Below, one piece after another: positions 36,994 through 47,806 of a stretch of DNA of 64,000 bases. The stretch lies in contig CAOLHI010000150.1 of the NCBI GenBank assembly GCA_948474755.1, positions 186,001-250,000 on the forward strand, written 5' to 3'. Numbering within the stretch: the stretch's first letter is position 1; each line of letters begins with the position of its first letter. The DNA comes from Ctenosaura bakeri (Eukaryota > Chordata > Lepidosauria > Squamata > Iguanidae). Position numbers and translations under genes: made by a program. The notes beneath the pieces are model-generated. The model was not told the DNA's origin, searched no databases, and saw only the letters and a program-made list of their open reading frames with translations.

Positions 36994-37255
36994 CAAGACT
37001 GCTGCATGGTATCACTTGGCCAAATGAAGCGACACATGTTGGCTGTGCGGTTGTCGAGTGTTGTAAATGGTATAAGCTTGCTGTAAACTGGGTATGGTGT
37101 CATGATGGCAAAGGAGACACACCAGGTTGCGGCAATCACCTTCAAGGCATGTGATTTTGTCTGCCAGACCCGAGATTGCAGTGGTTTGCAAATAGCACTG
37201 TATCTTTCCAAAGAGATTGCAAATAGGCTGAATGTTGATACACTGACAGAGACAC
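36994..37255 (-). CDS. CCKAR: CCKAR exon: end of TM3, second intracellular loop, TM4, extracellular loop 2
   Basis: A 262-nt exon on the minus strand with acceptor cacatag and donor gtaagaac. It begins with GT, which completes a Gly codon from the missing upstream exon. It encodes VSVSVSTFSLFAISLERY, where ERY is the G-protein-coupling motif at the foot of helix 3. It continues with AICKPLQSRVWQTKSHALKV (second intracellular loop) and helix 4 with MTPYPVYS. Extracellular loop 2 follows, with an N-glycosylation sequon (NRT) and the Cys in NMCRF expected to bond to helix 3. It ends in DTMQQSW with the Trp codon split. The in-frame Met before ERYS is not a translation start. The intron to the next exon is about 1.4 kb. 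Confidence 0.96.
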
Positions 37256-38565
37256 CTATGTGTGGGAAGAAGGAAAGAAAAGAGCATAAATGTTTCCCTC
37301 TTGGTTCAGATTATTGCTGTTTCTTGGTAGGTTGTAGTAATAACATCAGTACCCAAAAGAGAAAAAATGTATTCCTGGCAGAAGAGTCCATTCATCTGCC
37401 GCCAACTAGCCAGAGCTATTTAACTTTGTAGCAGTCCGCCTTTCCATTAAGCACAGCGAGGCAGCTACCTGGGGTGTTGTGGAACAGCAACATCCCCCAG
37501 CCATTCCACATGAGTTTCTCAGCCATGCAGATCCCACCACCCTGGCAATGCCCCATGTGACATGTCCAGAATGTGTAAGCTAGTCTTCTGGTCTTAGGGG
37601 TGGTACATGGCAATAACTTTACTGTCAAATAGATGTCAGCTGCCAGTCCAGTAAACCTCTGCATACAGAAGAGAGCATGGTGCCATCGTGGCCCTGGGTT
37701 CATGAAAGCAGAACATCTTTGGCCAGCCCTGCTTTGTGTATCCAACCACAGTTAGAGAAATAGGCACATTTATACTAAAACTCTAAAAAGAGTTACATTA
37801 GTTATGTTTATTTCCAAAAGAGGTCATTAATTACTGTTACATAAATGCAGTCTGGATTTTTGAAAACCTTATTTCTCACCTACCTACCCACAGAAGGAGC
37901 ATCTTCAATGGTAGCACTTTTTTTCTCTTTCTGTACGATTCTAGTTCCTTGTTCAGTTCCTGCAGAGCATGTTCAAATTTAAGACCAAATTTGAATTTAG
38001 GTCTCTGAGGTCAACTTGCCCAGTTGTGGGGCATTTTAGATACATGAAGCATTTGGTTAAAATAAAATACAGGTTGCTCAAATACTGTAAAAATGTTAAT
38101 GGTGTGTGCATGCACGTGTGTGTGCGCGAGCGTGCGCGCTTGTGTACATTTCAATGGGAGTGCCTCTCCCATCAGATGGGTGGCATTGGCAGCCCCCACA
38201 ATTGGAATGGTTTAATTGACAGATATTATTTAATTGACACTATTAATTGATGTAGATATAAGTAATACTTGAGATGACTGAGAGGTCATTCTGAAAGAGG
38301 CATATTACTGACAGTAAATGTGAGATTGCAAGGCAAGTCAGCCACACCTACCTCTCAGGCAGGAACCAAGTCCTTTTCAGGCGAATAACACAGAGCTTCT
38401 TGAAAAAATAGGCTTAGGGATAATGAGTTAGACATCTCAGAGCTGAAAGGGGAAATCCCCATCAAATTGTGATTGTCTTAACTCTGACTCTGAATACCTG
38501 GATGTTTCCCTATTGTTTTCCCCCCTCTCCACAATACAGGGCTATTATGACAGCCATTATCCTTT

Positions 38566-39137
38566 TGTCACCTAAACACTAAGACCATTAGCTCCAGACT
38601 TCATTGTTTGTGTTGCAACTCCCATTGTCCACTTGGCTGGGCGATTCACATTTATGCCCAAAGGATATTTTTTGAGTATAAGAACCCTTGATTTCAGGCT
38701 GTCCAGTGCAGTCTCTTGCCTTTCTGAATGTCATGCTTTCCATTTGATTCCCGAACAAGAACTGTCCTTAGGTGCCTACCTAAGCCATATTGCTGCTTTC
38801 CTCACTGCTCTCTGGACCAGTAGTTATAGCCTCACCCCTGAAAGTTCTCTATCACACTTTCCCCCCTTTTCCTTTGGCTAGTCCTTATATGCTTGTGTGA
38901 GTGCTTGGATCTTTGTGTGCTTGTGTGAATTTGTCTCAATAAAACATATTTTTAGTTTACAGTTCGAACTCTCTGTCTGATTCTTTCCTGCAAGGACCCC
39001 ATAAACATAGGTGGTAGATCTCGTTAAGTTGCTCCTCCTCTCAGTCTTCCTGACTTTGAGCTAATTATTTTCCTCTTCTGAAGGGAGGTACTGGTATGAC
39101 TGGTGGGCCCTTGTGGCACCCATGTTTTGGGGTAGCA
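38566..39137 (+). mobile_element. LTR, family A copy 2 (probably solo)
   Basis: Homologue of 9462-10038. Starts TGTCACC; TATA-like 'gagtataagaaccc' near 38675; AATAAA at 38938; ends near 'ggggtagca' followed by TTGG. No internal retroviral genes adjoin it. Confidence 0.55.
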
Positions 39138-39704
39138 TTGGCAATTGTTGAATTTTAGTTAAAAATTTGGAACTTTGTGTTAACACCTAGAAAATGATTT
39201 CATACATGATAGTACTTACTAGATGGCACAAAATAGAGAGGGATAAATTAAGAAATTTGTGACAAATTATGAAAAATTATTCTGAAGGCTAAATGTTTTT
39301 CAGCCACTCACACAAAAGCCTTAATGACTGAATCGTCTGAGCTTTGCTCAGATGCAAACAGGCAATAAACCACTGGATTACTTCCCTTTGTGGCTTTAAG
39401 TTAATAACAATCTATTAATCCAGTTACTGCTGAGACTAAAGGCTTATCCAGAATGCTAATTTGTGCCACACTACTTAATATCATTCTTGTTGCTTCTCTG
39501 TCCACATGCTCTCTTGACTTTTTCAAAAATAGTAATAAGGAAGAGTAATTCTCTGGGTGTCTTGCCTAGTGATTTGGATGTCTTACTAGTGTTTTGGTAG
39601 TGATTAGCAATGTGTCCCCCCAGCTCTCTTGCCCCCCTCCCCAATTTTCTTCAAGATGTACTGCATTCAGTCTCTTTCTTTTTCTCCATCAGTGTGTCCT
39701 TCAA

Positions 39705-39730
39705 GATGATGATGATGATGATGATGATGA
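39705..39730. repeat. (GAT)n microsatellite
   Basis: About eight GAT units. Confidence 0.95.
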
Positions 39731-39998
39731 TTTCTAGAAGATTTGTGCTAATGCTATAGTAGTACAGATACACATCAATGCTCCTGACAAAGAAGCTTCT
39801 TTTTACAAAGTCTTTTTATGCCTACCCAGCCCCACTTTCCTTATCATCCTCTGTCTAGCTGTAAGTTTTTTTTAGATGCATTGGCATTGGAAGGATGGTG
39901 AAGGAGGGTGGAGGAATACATCCTTTCAGTCACAGGGTACATCAGCATGTCTGCAACAAGCAATATAATAAGTTTGAGTTGGGAAAGAATAGGAGTAT

Positions 39999-41698
39999 TG
40001 TTACCCTGTTTACTGGGGGTCCCGGGAGGGACACCTGAATGCGCTCACAATTAACTAAGTTTGGGGAAATTAACTAGAGCACAAGTTAGTAATGTGAGAG
40101 GCTGGCCAACACAGCGGAATCTTTTACCCAGTGTCTACGGGGTCAGGCCAAGCCAAGGAGCACACCAAGTTATTTTTTTTGTTTTGTTTGATTTTTTTAA
40201 TTGACAGACATGTTGTTACCTCAAGAGCAGGTATACACGTGAACTGTCAGTTCACTCTTTTTTTTTTATTTATTTAAAATTTTATTAAACTATAACACAA
40301 AAACAAACGAAAAATAAAACACCATGTGTTATACATAATAGTGAATTAAAAAAACAAACAAACAAACAAAACAAAACAAAAATTTTTTTCCTTCTTTTAA
40401 ACAATGCAAACTTATATTATTGTTTTTCCCTTCCCCTAAAATCATAAACTTGTTCAGCTTGTTCCGTTCATACAACTTATACATTTTTGTTACGTATCTT
40501 CAATTCTTATTTTCATTATATTCATTTTTATTATTATTCTTTCACTCTTAATTCAATATTTTTCACTCCCATTTAATCTCTTACTATTATTAATTATAAA
40601 CTTATTACTTAATATCTCTAAAAATAACCTCTCTCTAAAACCAATTACCTTTTAACTTTTTTCCCCCTTTTAAACATTGAACATCACATATCAAATTACA
40701 TCTATAAATCACAAGTTTAACACACACAGATAATAAACAATATAAAAATACAAAATAAAAGATAAAAGTAATAATAAAAAAAAACCCACCCCCCAGAGCC
40801 AACTTTTTATTTAATCCACTTTCCAAAATTGCCATTCTTCTTTTAACAGGGTAGCATTACCATCTCTTTTCAAAACTTTTTCTAAAAATATTTTCCAAAT
40901 TTCTTCAAAATCATTTGTTTTTACCAAACCTTTCATAAACCTAATTCTACATGTTAGTTTATCATTAATTACAAGTTACACACCAAGTTATAAGAATAAT
41001 TGAGATTTTATTAAATACAGACACACAGTGTATGCAACACACAATCACACAAATAACTAAGGAAAATGAAGGTTGGAGTGGTATAGAGGGATTTTTCAGA
41101 GGGATAGTTGATTTGGGTGATACGAAACCTGTCCTGAACCCTGGAAGAATAAAGAGCGATGCTGGGGTTCGATGTGGCTCAGCACGTGGAGCTGAGGGGA
41201 AGCTCGCCAAGCAAACCGGCAGCAAGGTGGTCTGGAACTTGGGAGCGATCCGAGGATGGTTTCAGAATCAGGAGTGTTTATAGGGAGAAATGTAACTGCA
41301 GGTTATTCCATACTTGGGGAAAACAATAAGTTTTGGGCGCGAGACAAAGCTTTGGAAAGGTCAAAATTTAGCATGATTGAGTTAGGTCTGAATTGACAAA
41401 GAGGTAGACAGTATGCAAATGCTCAGTGCTTGACAGTTGAGGATTCAGCTAGTCAAGTTGCCTGCTTGGGGCAGGGAGTTCTTTGTAAGCAGCGTGCATA
41501 CATAATGAGGGTGTTTGCAGAGAGATCTCCTAAAGCGGCGATCTGGCTATTTCTGGCGTGCCTGTATTGTGTTGGAATGTTGCAGCAATTAGTGTCTGAG
41601 CCTAGTTCTGTGCTTGTCTGGGGGCCTCACAAACACGTGGAGAGGGATGGTGGAAGAGAGCCAAATTATTGATATCAAAATGATATCTAGCGTCCCCA
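39999..41698 (-). mobile_element. LTR in antisense orientation, split by an L1 insertion
   Basis: Read on the minus strand, the element begins TGGGGACGCTAG (41698). It has a CCTATAAAC TATA-type box (about 41286), a TTAATAAAATC polyadenylation signal (about 41010), and ends CAGGGTAACA (39999), the TG...CA form of an LTR. An 805-bp L1 interrupts it (40174-40978). No flanking target duplication was found and no internal genes adjoin it, so it is probably a solo LTR whose ends need checking. Confidence 0.45.
40174..40978 (-). mobile_element. 5'-truncated L1 inserted in an LTR, with 13-bp target duplication
   Basis: The 13-bp sequence cacaccaagttat is present at 40161-40173 and again at 40979-40991. 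Between them on the minus strand lie the last codons of an L1 ORF2 (FMKGLVKTNDFEEIWKIFLE), a long AT-rich 3' UTR, and a terminal A/T-rich tail at the low-coordinate end (poly-T on plus). This is a textbook target-primed LINE insertion. Confidence 0.85.
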
Positions 41699-42100
41699 AA
41701 TCCAGGCTAGCAAATGCAGTAGCAGTATACTCTAGCTGATCCTACTTTAGCTTTCTGTGCTTCCTGACAATTGGCAAGGTGTAAAGTAGCTGCCTTGAGA
41801 ATCCATTACTAAGCACACATGAACAGCAAAACAGTGAGAAAAGGAGAGATCAGATAAGCCTGCCTCACCAGCTGCACCCAGCATATTAAAAAAAAATCAT
41901 AAATCTTGGCCACCAAAGTAAAAATCATAAAGTAATTGGAAGCTTGTGAAAGAAAGAAAAAAAAATCCTTGGATGCATTTTGGAAAAAGCTTTCAAGTGA
42001 TCTCTAGAAGGTTCAAAATGTTACTCAAGATTTATCTGACCTTAAATTAAATATTTACTGAAACCAGTTGAACTGCCTTTTTCAGCTTGATGTGAGATTA

Positions 42101-42105
42101 TGCAT

Positions 42106-42136
<31 letters not shown>

Positions 42137-42144
42137 TACACACA
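42101..42144. repeat. (CT)n/(CA)n microsatellite
   Basis: A run of CT units passes into CA units. Confidence 0.9.
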
Positions 42145-42159
42145 CATACATCTTCCATC

Positions 42160-42480
42160 TGTGTCATCCAACTTATGTTTGTCTTGTTTTTCCCTGCCTA
42201 AATGTAGAATTTTACATTTATCTCTGTTGAAATTTGTTATGTTTGCTGCAATTCAGTTCTTCAATGTATTGAGATCATCCTAAACTCCAGATTCTGGCTT
42301 TTGAAGTATTGCCATACCCTTAACTCCTCCATCACAGTCATTCATAAAGATACTGAAAAAAACCAAGCTCAGAATAGAACCCCACAGCTCTCTCCTTGTC
42401 CTTCCTCTCTGGAATGATAAGCACCTATTATTGAGTACTCTTTGCATTCAGTTGTCAATCAGCTTCAAATCCATTTAAGA
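42160..42480 (-). mobile_element. Old CR1/L3-like LINE fragment, antisense
   Basis: 'ctaaatgtagaattttacattta', 'ttcataaagatactgaaaaa' and 'agaaccccacagctctct' are diverged counterparts of the CR1 RT segment at 29000-29260 in the same plus-strand sense, so this is an older antisense CR1 relic. Confidence 0.6.
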
Positions 42481-43230
42481 CCAGCACCATCAAGCCTGCA
42501 TAGTGGGGTATGTAGAAAGTGTAAGAATGGAATGTGTTTAAAAGCAGAACACCACCAGAGAAGTGTTGCTGGGGAAGAAAGAGCTCTTGCTTTCAAGCCC
42601 TTCTTGTGGGCTTGTGGAAAGCATTTATTTATTTATTATTATTATTATTTTTATTTATTTGTATCCGCCTCTCCATATAGATCGAGGCGGCGAACAACTT
42701 ACAAATAGCATGTATTTCGAAACTTTTCTATACTACTTTGCCACTGTGAGAAAGAGGATACTGGACTAGATGAAGTTTCAGTCTAACTCCAGGGTCATGT
42801 TGTTATTAAGTGATAGATTTTTTTTTTTTTAAATGCCCATGCATTTACAAATTTGGCAGACAGTAAACCTTTAGGGCTAAGGAGCTTGACTGATGCCCAC
42901 CATGATAAACATAAAAGGAAAGAGAAATCAATATTTTTAGTAACAGAGACCAGAACACAACTGCAAATTCAACAACTAAACCTTCAGCTAAGAAATTATT
43001 CTGTTATGTAATATGAGTGAAGAAAAATACGGGGAGAACAGGAGAAAGAGCACACATTGGAAATGTACAATAACCCTACTTAAGCCTGAAGTTTGTTTGC
43101 CAGCACTGAGAGCTTCGAAAATTACTTTTTAAATATAATCCCTCTATAATTTGTTGTAAAGCCACAAAAATTGGAAACATGACTTAGCATTAACCGCCAT
43201 TATTTTTAACTCATTATATTACTTGTTACA

Positions 43231-43890
43231 AAAACCCAATCAGGTGGCATATATAAATGGCAATTTCTCACCAAAATGTTGGCATGGATGAGGAACTAAA
43301 GGCATTTATAGACATATGTGGTGGGAGTGTCCATTTATTCAGGAATTTTACAAAGAAGTTAAGAAAGTTAAGAAACAAATAAATATAATAATAAGTGAGG
43401 TTCAATTAAGTAAACAAATTTGTTTAACCCTCAACTCCAGGATAATAGCTTAAACAGGAATGAAAGTTATGTAATAAAATACATTTTAAAAGCTGCTCAT
43501 GCTGTTTTTGCTTTAAGATGGAAAAAGAAATCTAAGTTGAATGAGTTTTATCTGTTAAAATATATAAAAGAAGCTGTTTTATTTGATTTTCTTAGGGAAA
43601 GAAGGTTAAAGTATAGTGGACAATATATTAAAGAGTTATGGAATGATAATTGGAAGATAGTGATTGAGAAAGTAAAAGGAAATTCAGGTATGAAGATGTA
43701 ATAAATTTAATAAATGTTATATCCCATATCTCTGAAAAGATTTCTTGATGCAAATGGGGTTTAGCTCCTCTATCAGCCATTGGGAGGTTGGATAGGCTGA
43801 AAAAACAATTGTTAATTTCCCCCCCCTTGTAATAACATTATAATAATTTCAATGTATAGTAAGTATGTCATTTATAATAAAAGGGAAAAA
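43231..43890 (+). mobile_element. 5'-truncated L1, with 13-bp target duplication
   Basis: attacttgttaca occurs at 43218-43230 and 43891-43903. The insert encodes the end of L1 ORF2: CWHG, RHMWWECPFIQEFYKEVKKV (the C-terminal Cys/His knuckle), then HAVFALRWKKKSKLNEFYL and FLRERRLKYSGQYIKELW. A 3' UTR follows and an A-rich end at 43880-43890. Several frame breaks. Confidence 0.85.
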
Positions 43891-44029
43891 ATTACTTGTT
43901 ACATTACTTTCCCCCTCTTCTCTTACTTTTTCATTCTTCTGTTAAAAAAATCTATATAAAAAGATTAATGGCCTAAAATCTGGGGGGGGGGAATCCCTCC
44001 AACTGGTCCAAGAAAAATTCAACTCCACA

Positions 44030-45060
44030 AAAGTAATGAAAAAAGGCAAAAATTGATAGAGAATTCAAAAATCATTTTATAAGAGGATCCTTGTTAAAAA
44101 AATCTGGATTAAAGTTAAGAACATCATCTACAATAAAATTCTGCCCTGGATATCCCCATAAGAAGCATTCTATGGAAGATGGGCAAATACACAAGAGAAA
44201 TGGATAACTTACAAAGATCTCTTAGGACAGAATGAGTGTGGAAATATTCACTTAAGATCCAAGGAAAAAATAAAATAATTAGGATTTAATCTTTCTTGGT
44301 TTCCATACTTACAGCTTCTTGAAAAATACAAAATTGACTTAAAACAAAAAGGATTCTCCCTAAACAAAACTCCGAATGAGCTAGAAAAGATCATCTTCAG
44401 CCACTCGAATCATCTTACTTCAAAACTCTATAAATTCTTTTTGGATCAAAATTTAGAAGACAAGATAGTTAAAGATACCATGATAACTTGGGCCAGTAAT
44501 GTAGGTCACAAAATTCAACTGGACTACTGGGAAATATCATGGAAGATGACCAACAAATTTACCTTATCTCAAGATCTCAAAGAAAACTATCTGAAGATGT
44601 TCTACAAATGGAATATGACACCTGCAAAACTAAATAAAATCTATAAAACATATCAGAATAAATGCTGGAAATGTCAAGAGAGCAAAGGTACATTTTATTA
44701 TATGTGGTGGAACTGCCAAAAGGTAAAAATAAATTTGGGAGCAGATACACAAAATACTAACATAGATTTTTAAAACATGGATTCCATTTACTCCAGAAAT
44801 ATTCCTATTGAATATAATTAATGATCTAGAACCCTTGTTTCTTAGAAAATATTGAAGAATTCTCCTTTATGTAGTCACTGCAGCAAGACTAGTCTTAGCC
44901 AGGCTATGAAAGGACCAAAATACATCCATGGCTAGCAATGGTTGATAAAAACCATTGAAAAGAAAGAAAAAGATCTCTTAATCAGTAGAATAAAAGGGAA
45001 ATTAGATAAAACAATAATGGTGGCCAATTACAGAATTCCTCAGATCAAACTGGAATAAAC
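44030..45060 (+). mobile_element. L1 ORF2 C-terminal relic
   Basis: In broken frames: ILPWISP.EAFYGRW, EKWITYKDLLGQNECG, DTMITWASNVGHKIQLDYWE, FTLSQDLKENYLKMFYKWNM and the zinc-knuckle-like CWKCQESKGTFYYMWWNC. It is clearly related to the L1 at 60245 (same order of blocks) but more decayed. Neither flanking duplication nor precise ends were recognised. Confidence 0.8.
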
Positions 45061-45311
45061 TAATTATTTGATTAACTATCACCTAATTTGCTATAAAGGC
45101 ACTATAGTTACTCCCTGAGGGTTTTTTTCTTTTTAAACACTCTAATATAGTAAGCAATATTGATGCTTTGTTACAGTTAAAGGTGTAATGCAATAAGGAA
45201 TTAGAGAGTGGTTCTCAACCTGTGGGTCGTGACCCCTTTGGGGGTCGAATGACCCTTTCACAGGGGTCACCTAAGACCATTGGAAAATACATATTTCCGA
45301 TGGTCTTAGGC

Positions 45312-46650
45312 TCCATTCCCTCTTCGGTGGTGGTGCGCAAGCGCGAACCACGTGCTCGCGTTCTCCTACCCCCTTTTGCGGGAGTGCGTGCAGCTGCATG
45401 CACTCCCGCCAAAGGGGGCAGGAGGACGCGAGCGCATGACTCGCGCTTGCGCATCACCACTCCTGCTGTGGCGATGCTGCTGAGCCCCCCTGTCTTCCCT
45501 GAGTGGTGGTGCGCAAGCCACACACTCGCGTCCTTCTGCCCCCTTTGGGGGGAGCATGTGAGGCCACAGCATCACCACAGCAGGAGTGGTGGTGTGCAAG
45601 CGTGACCTACGCGCTCGTGTCCTCCTGCCCCCTGTTCAGAAGGGACTGAAATCGCTCCCCTTCTCCGCTACCAGGAGAACCTCCCATCTGACAGGCCAGC
45701 TTGGGGGGGGGCGACAGCAGCACGGGGGGCAGGCCCCCTCCTCACCACAGCCCCCACCCCACTCGCCACAGAGGGGGGCACTGCGGAAGGGCCGGGGGGC
45801 CGCAAGGTGGTGCTTTTCCAGAGGGGTGAGCTGCGCCCGGCACAAAAGACAAAGGCATTGGGATTACTCCCCCGCCCCGGCCAGGGTCGACACTCTGGAA
45901 ACTTTTCCCACACTGCCCCCCCAGTGGAAAAGAGAGCGAAGTAGAAGCAGAGCCTGGGGGGGATTCTCAGAGTTTTTTCCCAGGGGAGACGCACGGCTCC
46001 TCTTTCCTCCCTGCCCGCCTCCCCGTTCCTGGCTGGCGAGGTGGCCTTTGCCGGGGGGGGAGGGACACAGCGCCCATCTCCGCAGCGCCCATCTCCACAG
46101 CGCCCGTCTCCCCACCAAAGGGGGCAGGAGGACATGAGTGCGTGGCTCATGCTTGTGCACCACCACCCAGGAAAGACAGGGGGGCTCAGCAGCGTCACCA
46201 CAGCAGGAGGATCCTGAGGGTATTTTTGTGCCTCTTCTGAGGAGGTACCAGCATGGGAACGATGGTGAGCCGGGCCGGGCTTCTCCCGCAAGTGCCGCGG
46301 GGATGACTTCAGCCGCTGCTACCGCCACTGTGTGCTTCAACTCCCCTGAGGACATTGGAGGCGATACCCAGCCTCGGCGCCTCTCGCCTCCCCCGTGGAG
46401 CAAACGCTTGGTAAGGAGAGGGCGGATTCTTGGCTTGGCCCATGGCTTGGTGCCCTGCTGGCCTGGATGGAGGGATGGAGAGGGTCTTGGCTTCTCTCGC
46501 TGGCCCTAATGTGCACCTACCTCCCCCCGATTGGGCGGATTCCTGGATACCTCTTAAACTACCATAGGCCTGGGGTTTCTTTTTATTCCTCTCTATTAAT
46601 GGCACTGTGGAAACTGATTTGGGGCTAAGTGGACACCAGGAGTAGGCAGT
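45312..46650. other. CpG-rich interior of the SPIN-like element
   Basis: The only long GC-rich, CpG-dense stretch in the window. 45331-45640 and 46095-46210 contain about five copies of a 50-bp unit (ggtggtgcgcaagc ... cgtcctcctgccccctttgg), three direct and two inverted. 45640-46095 has C/G runs. 46240-46420 resembles a promoter/first exon: an ATG in a fair context at 46303 and a gtaagg donor at 46411. Open frames of 183 codons (45586-46137 plus) and 207 codons (46291-45668 minus) are the kind that GC-rich DNA yields by chance, so no protein is claimed. Confidence 0.6.
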
Positions 46651-47280
46651 TTGGCTCCTTCCAAGGATTTTGGACACCTGTCTTACTCAGAACAGCCAGT
46701 GGTTGAGGATTGTGGGACCTGTAATCTGAAATATCTGGAGGGTGTCAGGCTTAAAATTGCCAGGTTGAAAGCTGAAGAGGGCTGTGTAGAAGAGAGGATT
46801 TCAGCAGCTGCCAGGTAACAAGCAACACCTGGTGAAATTTGCTTTTCTATACAACCCTTAAAGGTACAGTAGGCTTCTCCATTCCCCCCCTCCTCCACTG
46901 GCAACCCTATAGCGGTCTAGCTGCTTCACTTGTGTTAGTGGCAAGGGCAGCTGTCCCTGAATTTTTCTACGTTTTTGTCCCCAGCTTGGACAACTGGAGT
47001 AATGAGTTTGGACGTCTTGGGGAAAAGGTGGGATATAAATAAAGTTAATAATGGTGATCATGATGATAATGATGACAACAACAATAATAATGGCTCTTTT
47101 CCCTTTGGATACCATACTCTTTTAGTTGGGAATATCATTGCAAAATACTGATTGGGTCCTTTAAAGTACTGTAAATAGAAACTATCCCCTTGCTTAATAA
47201 CCTGTTCACTAGAGGCAGAATAGGATCAAAATTCAAGACCTTCTATATTACTTGTATGTACTTTAAAAGTGACTTCTGGT

Positions 47281-47282
<2 letters not shown>

Positions 47283-47320
<38 letters not shown>

Positions 47321-47323
47321 TCC
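47283..47323. repeat. (TTTC)n microsatellite
   Basis: About ten TTTC units. Confidence 0.95.
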
Positions 47324-47586
47324 CCCAAGAACTAAAAGTGGAAATATTTGTTATACAGTACATTAGAGTGAGCAACTGTGGCTTCAGATTTTTTTTTTAA
47401 GTGACTGCAACACCCACAGTTTTATTAGGGCTGCTAAGAGTTCTTGGTCAGAGGCATGAAAAGAGGGCTACAGTTGCCCACTCTGGTGCAAATGGTTTTT
47501 GCCATTAGATTTGAAGCACAAGTAGTTTTGTGTGAGGAAACATCCAGCATGTGGCAGAGTTAAAATTTGCATGTAGGAACTATTTC

Positions 47587-47806
47587 TCAGTGTAAAGTCG
47601 AAGGCTTTCATGACCGGAATCCACAGGTTGTTGTGGGTTTTCCAGGCTTTGAGGCTGTGTTCTATTACTATTTTCTCCTGATGTTTTGCCTGCACCTGTG
47701 GCTGGCATCTTCAGAGGATCTGAAGCCACAGATGCAGGTGAAACATCAGGAGAAAATACTAATAGAACATGGCCTCAAAGCCTGGAAAACCCACAACAAC
47801 CTATTT
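47587..47806. repeat. Palindromic fold-back repeat
   Basis: The left arm 'aggttgttgtgggttttcc', 'aggctttgaggc', 'attttctcctgatgtttt' and 'gcctgcacctgtggct' is mirrored by the right arm in reverse complement, ending 'ggaaaacccacaacaacct'. The centre is near 47705-47715. This is a common type of interspersed fold-back repeat in reptiles. It is nested in the SPIN-like element. Confidence 0.8.

Noticed and set aside
36990..37211. Met-initiated 73-codon frame as a separate small gene
   Set aside because: It is internal to a CCKAR exon; the Met before ERYS follows leaderless intronic text in other frames, and real coding sequence extends upstream to 37255.
45586..46137. 183-codon open frame on the plus strand (and a 207-codon frame on the minus strand over the same DNA)
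   Set aside because: Both lie in GC-rich, internally repeated DNA where stops are rare. Composition is dominated by Pro, Arg, Gly and Ser, neither resembles a protein family, and they overlap antisense to one another.
47587..47806. CRISPR-like or inverted regulatory array
   Set aside because: It is one fold-back pair typical of reptile interspersed repeats, not a spaced direct-repeat array; no CRISPR features occur anywhere in the window.
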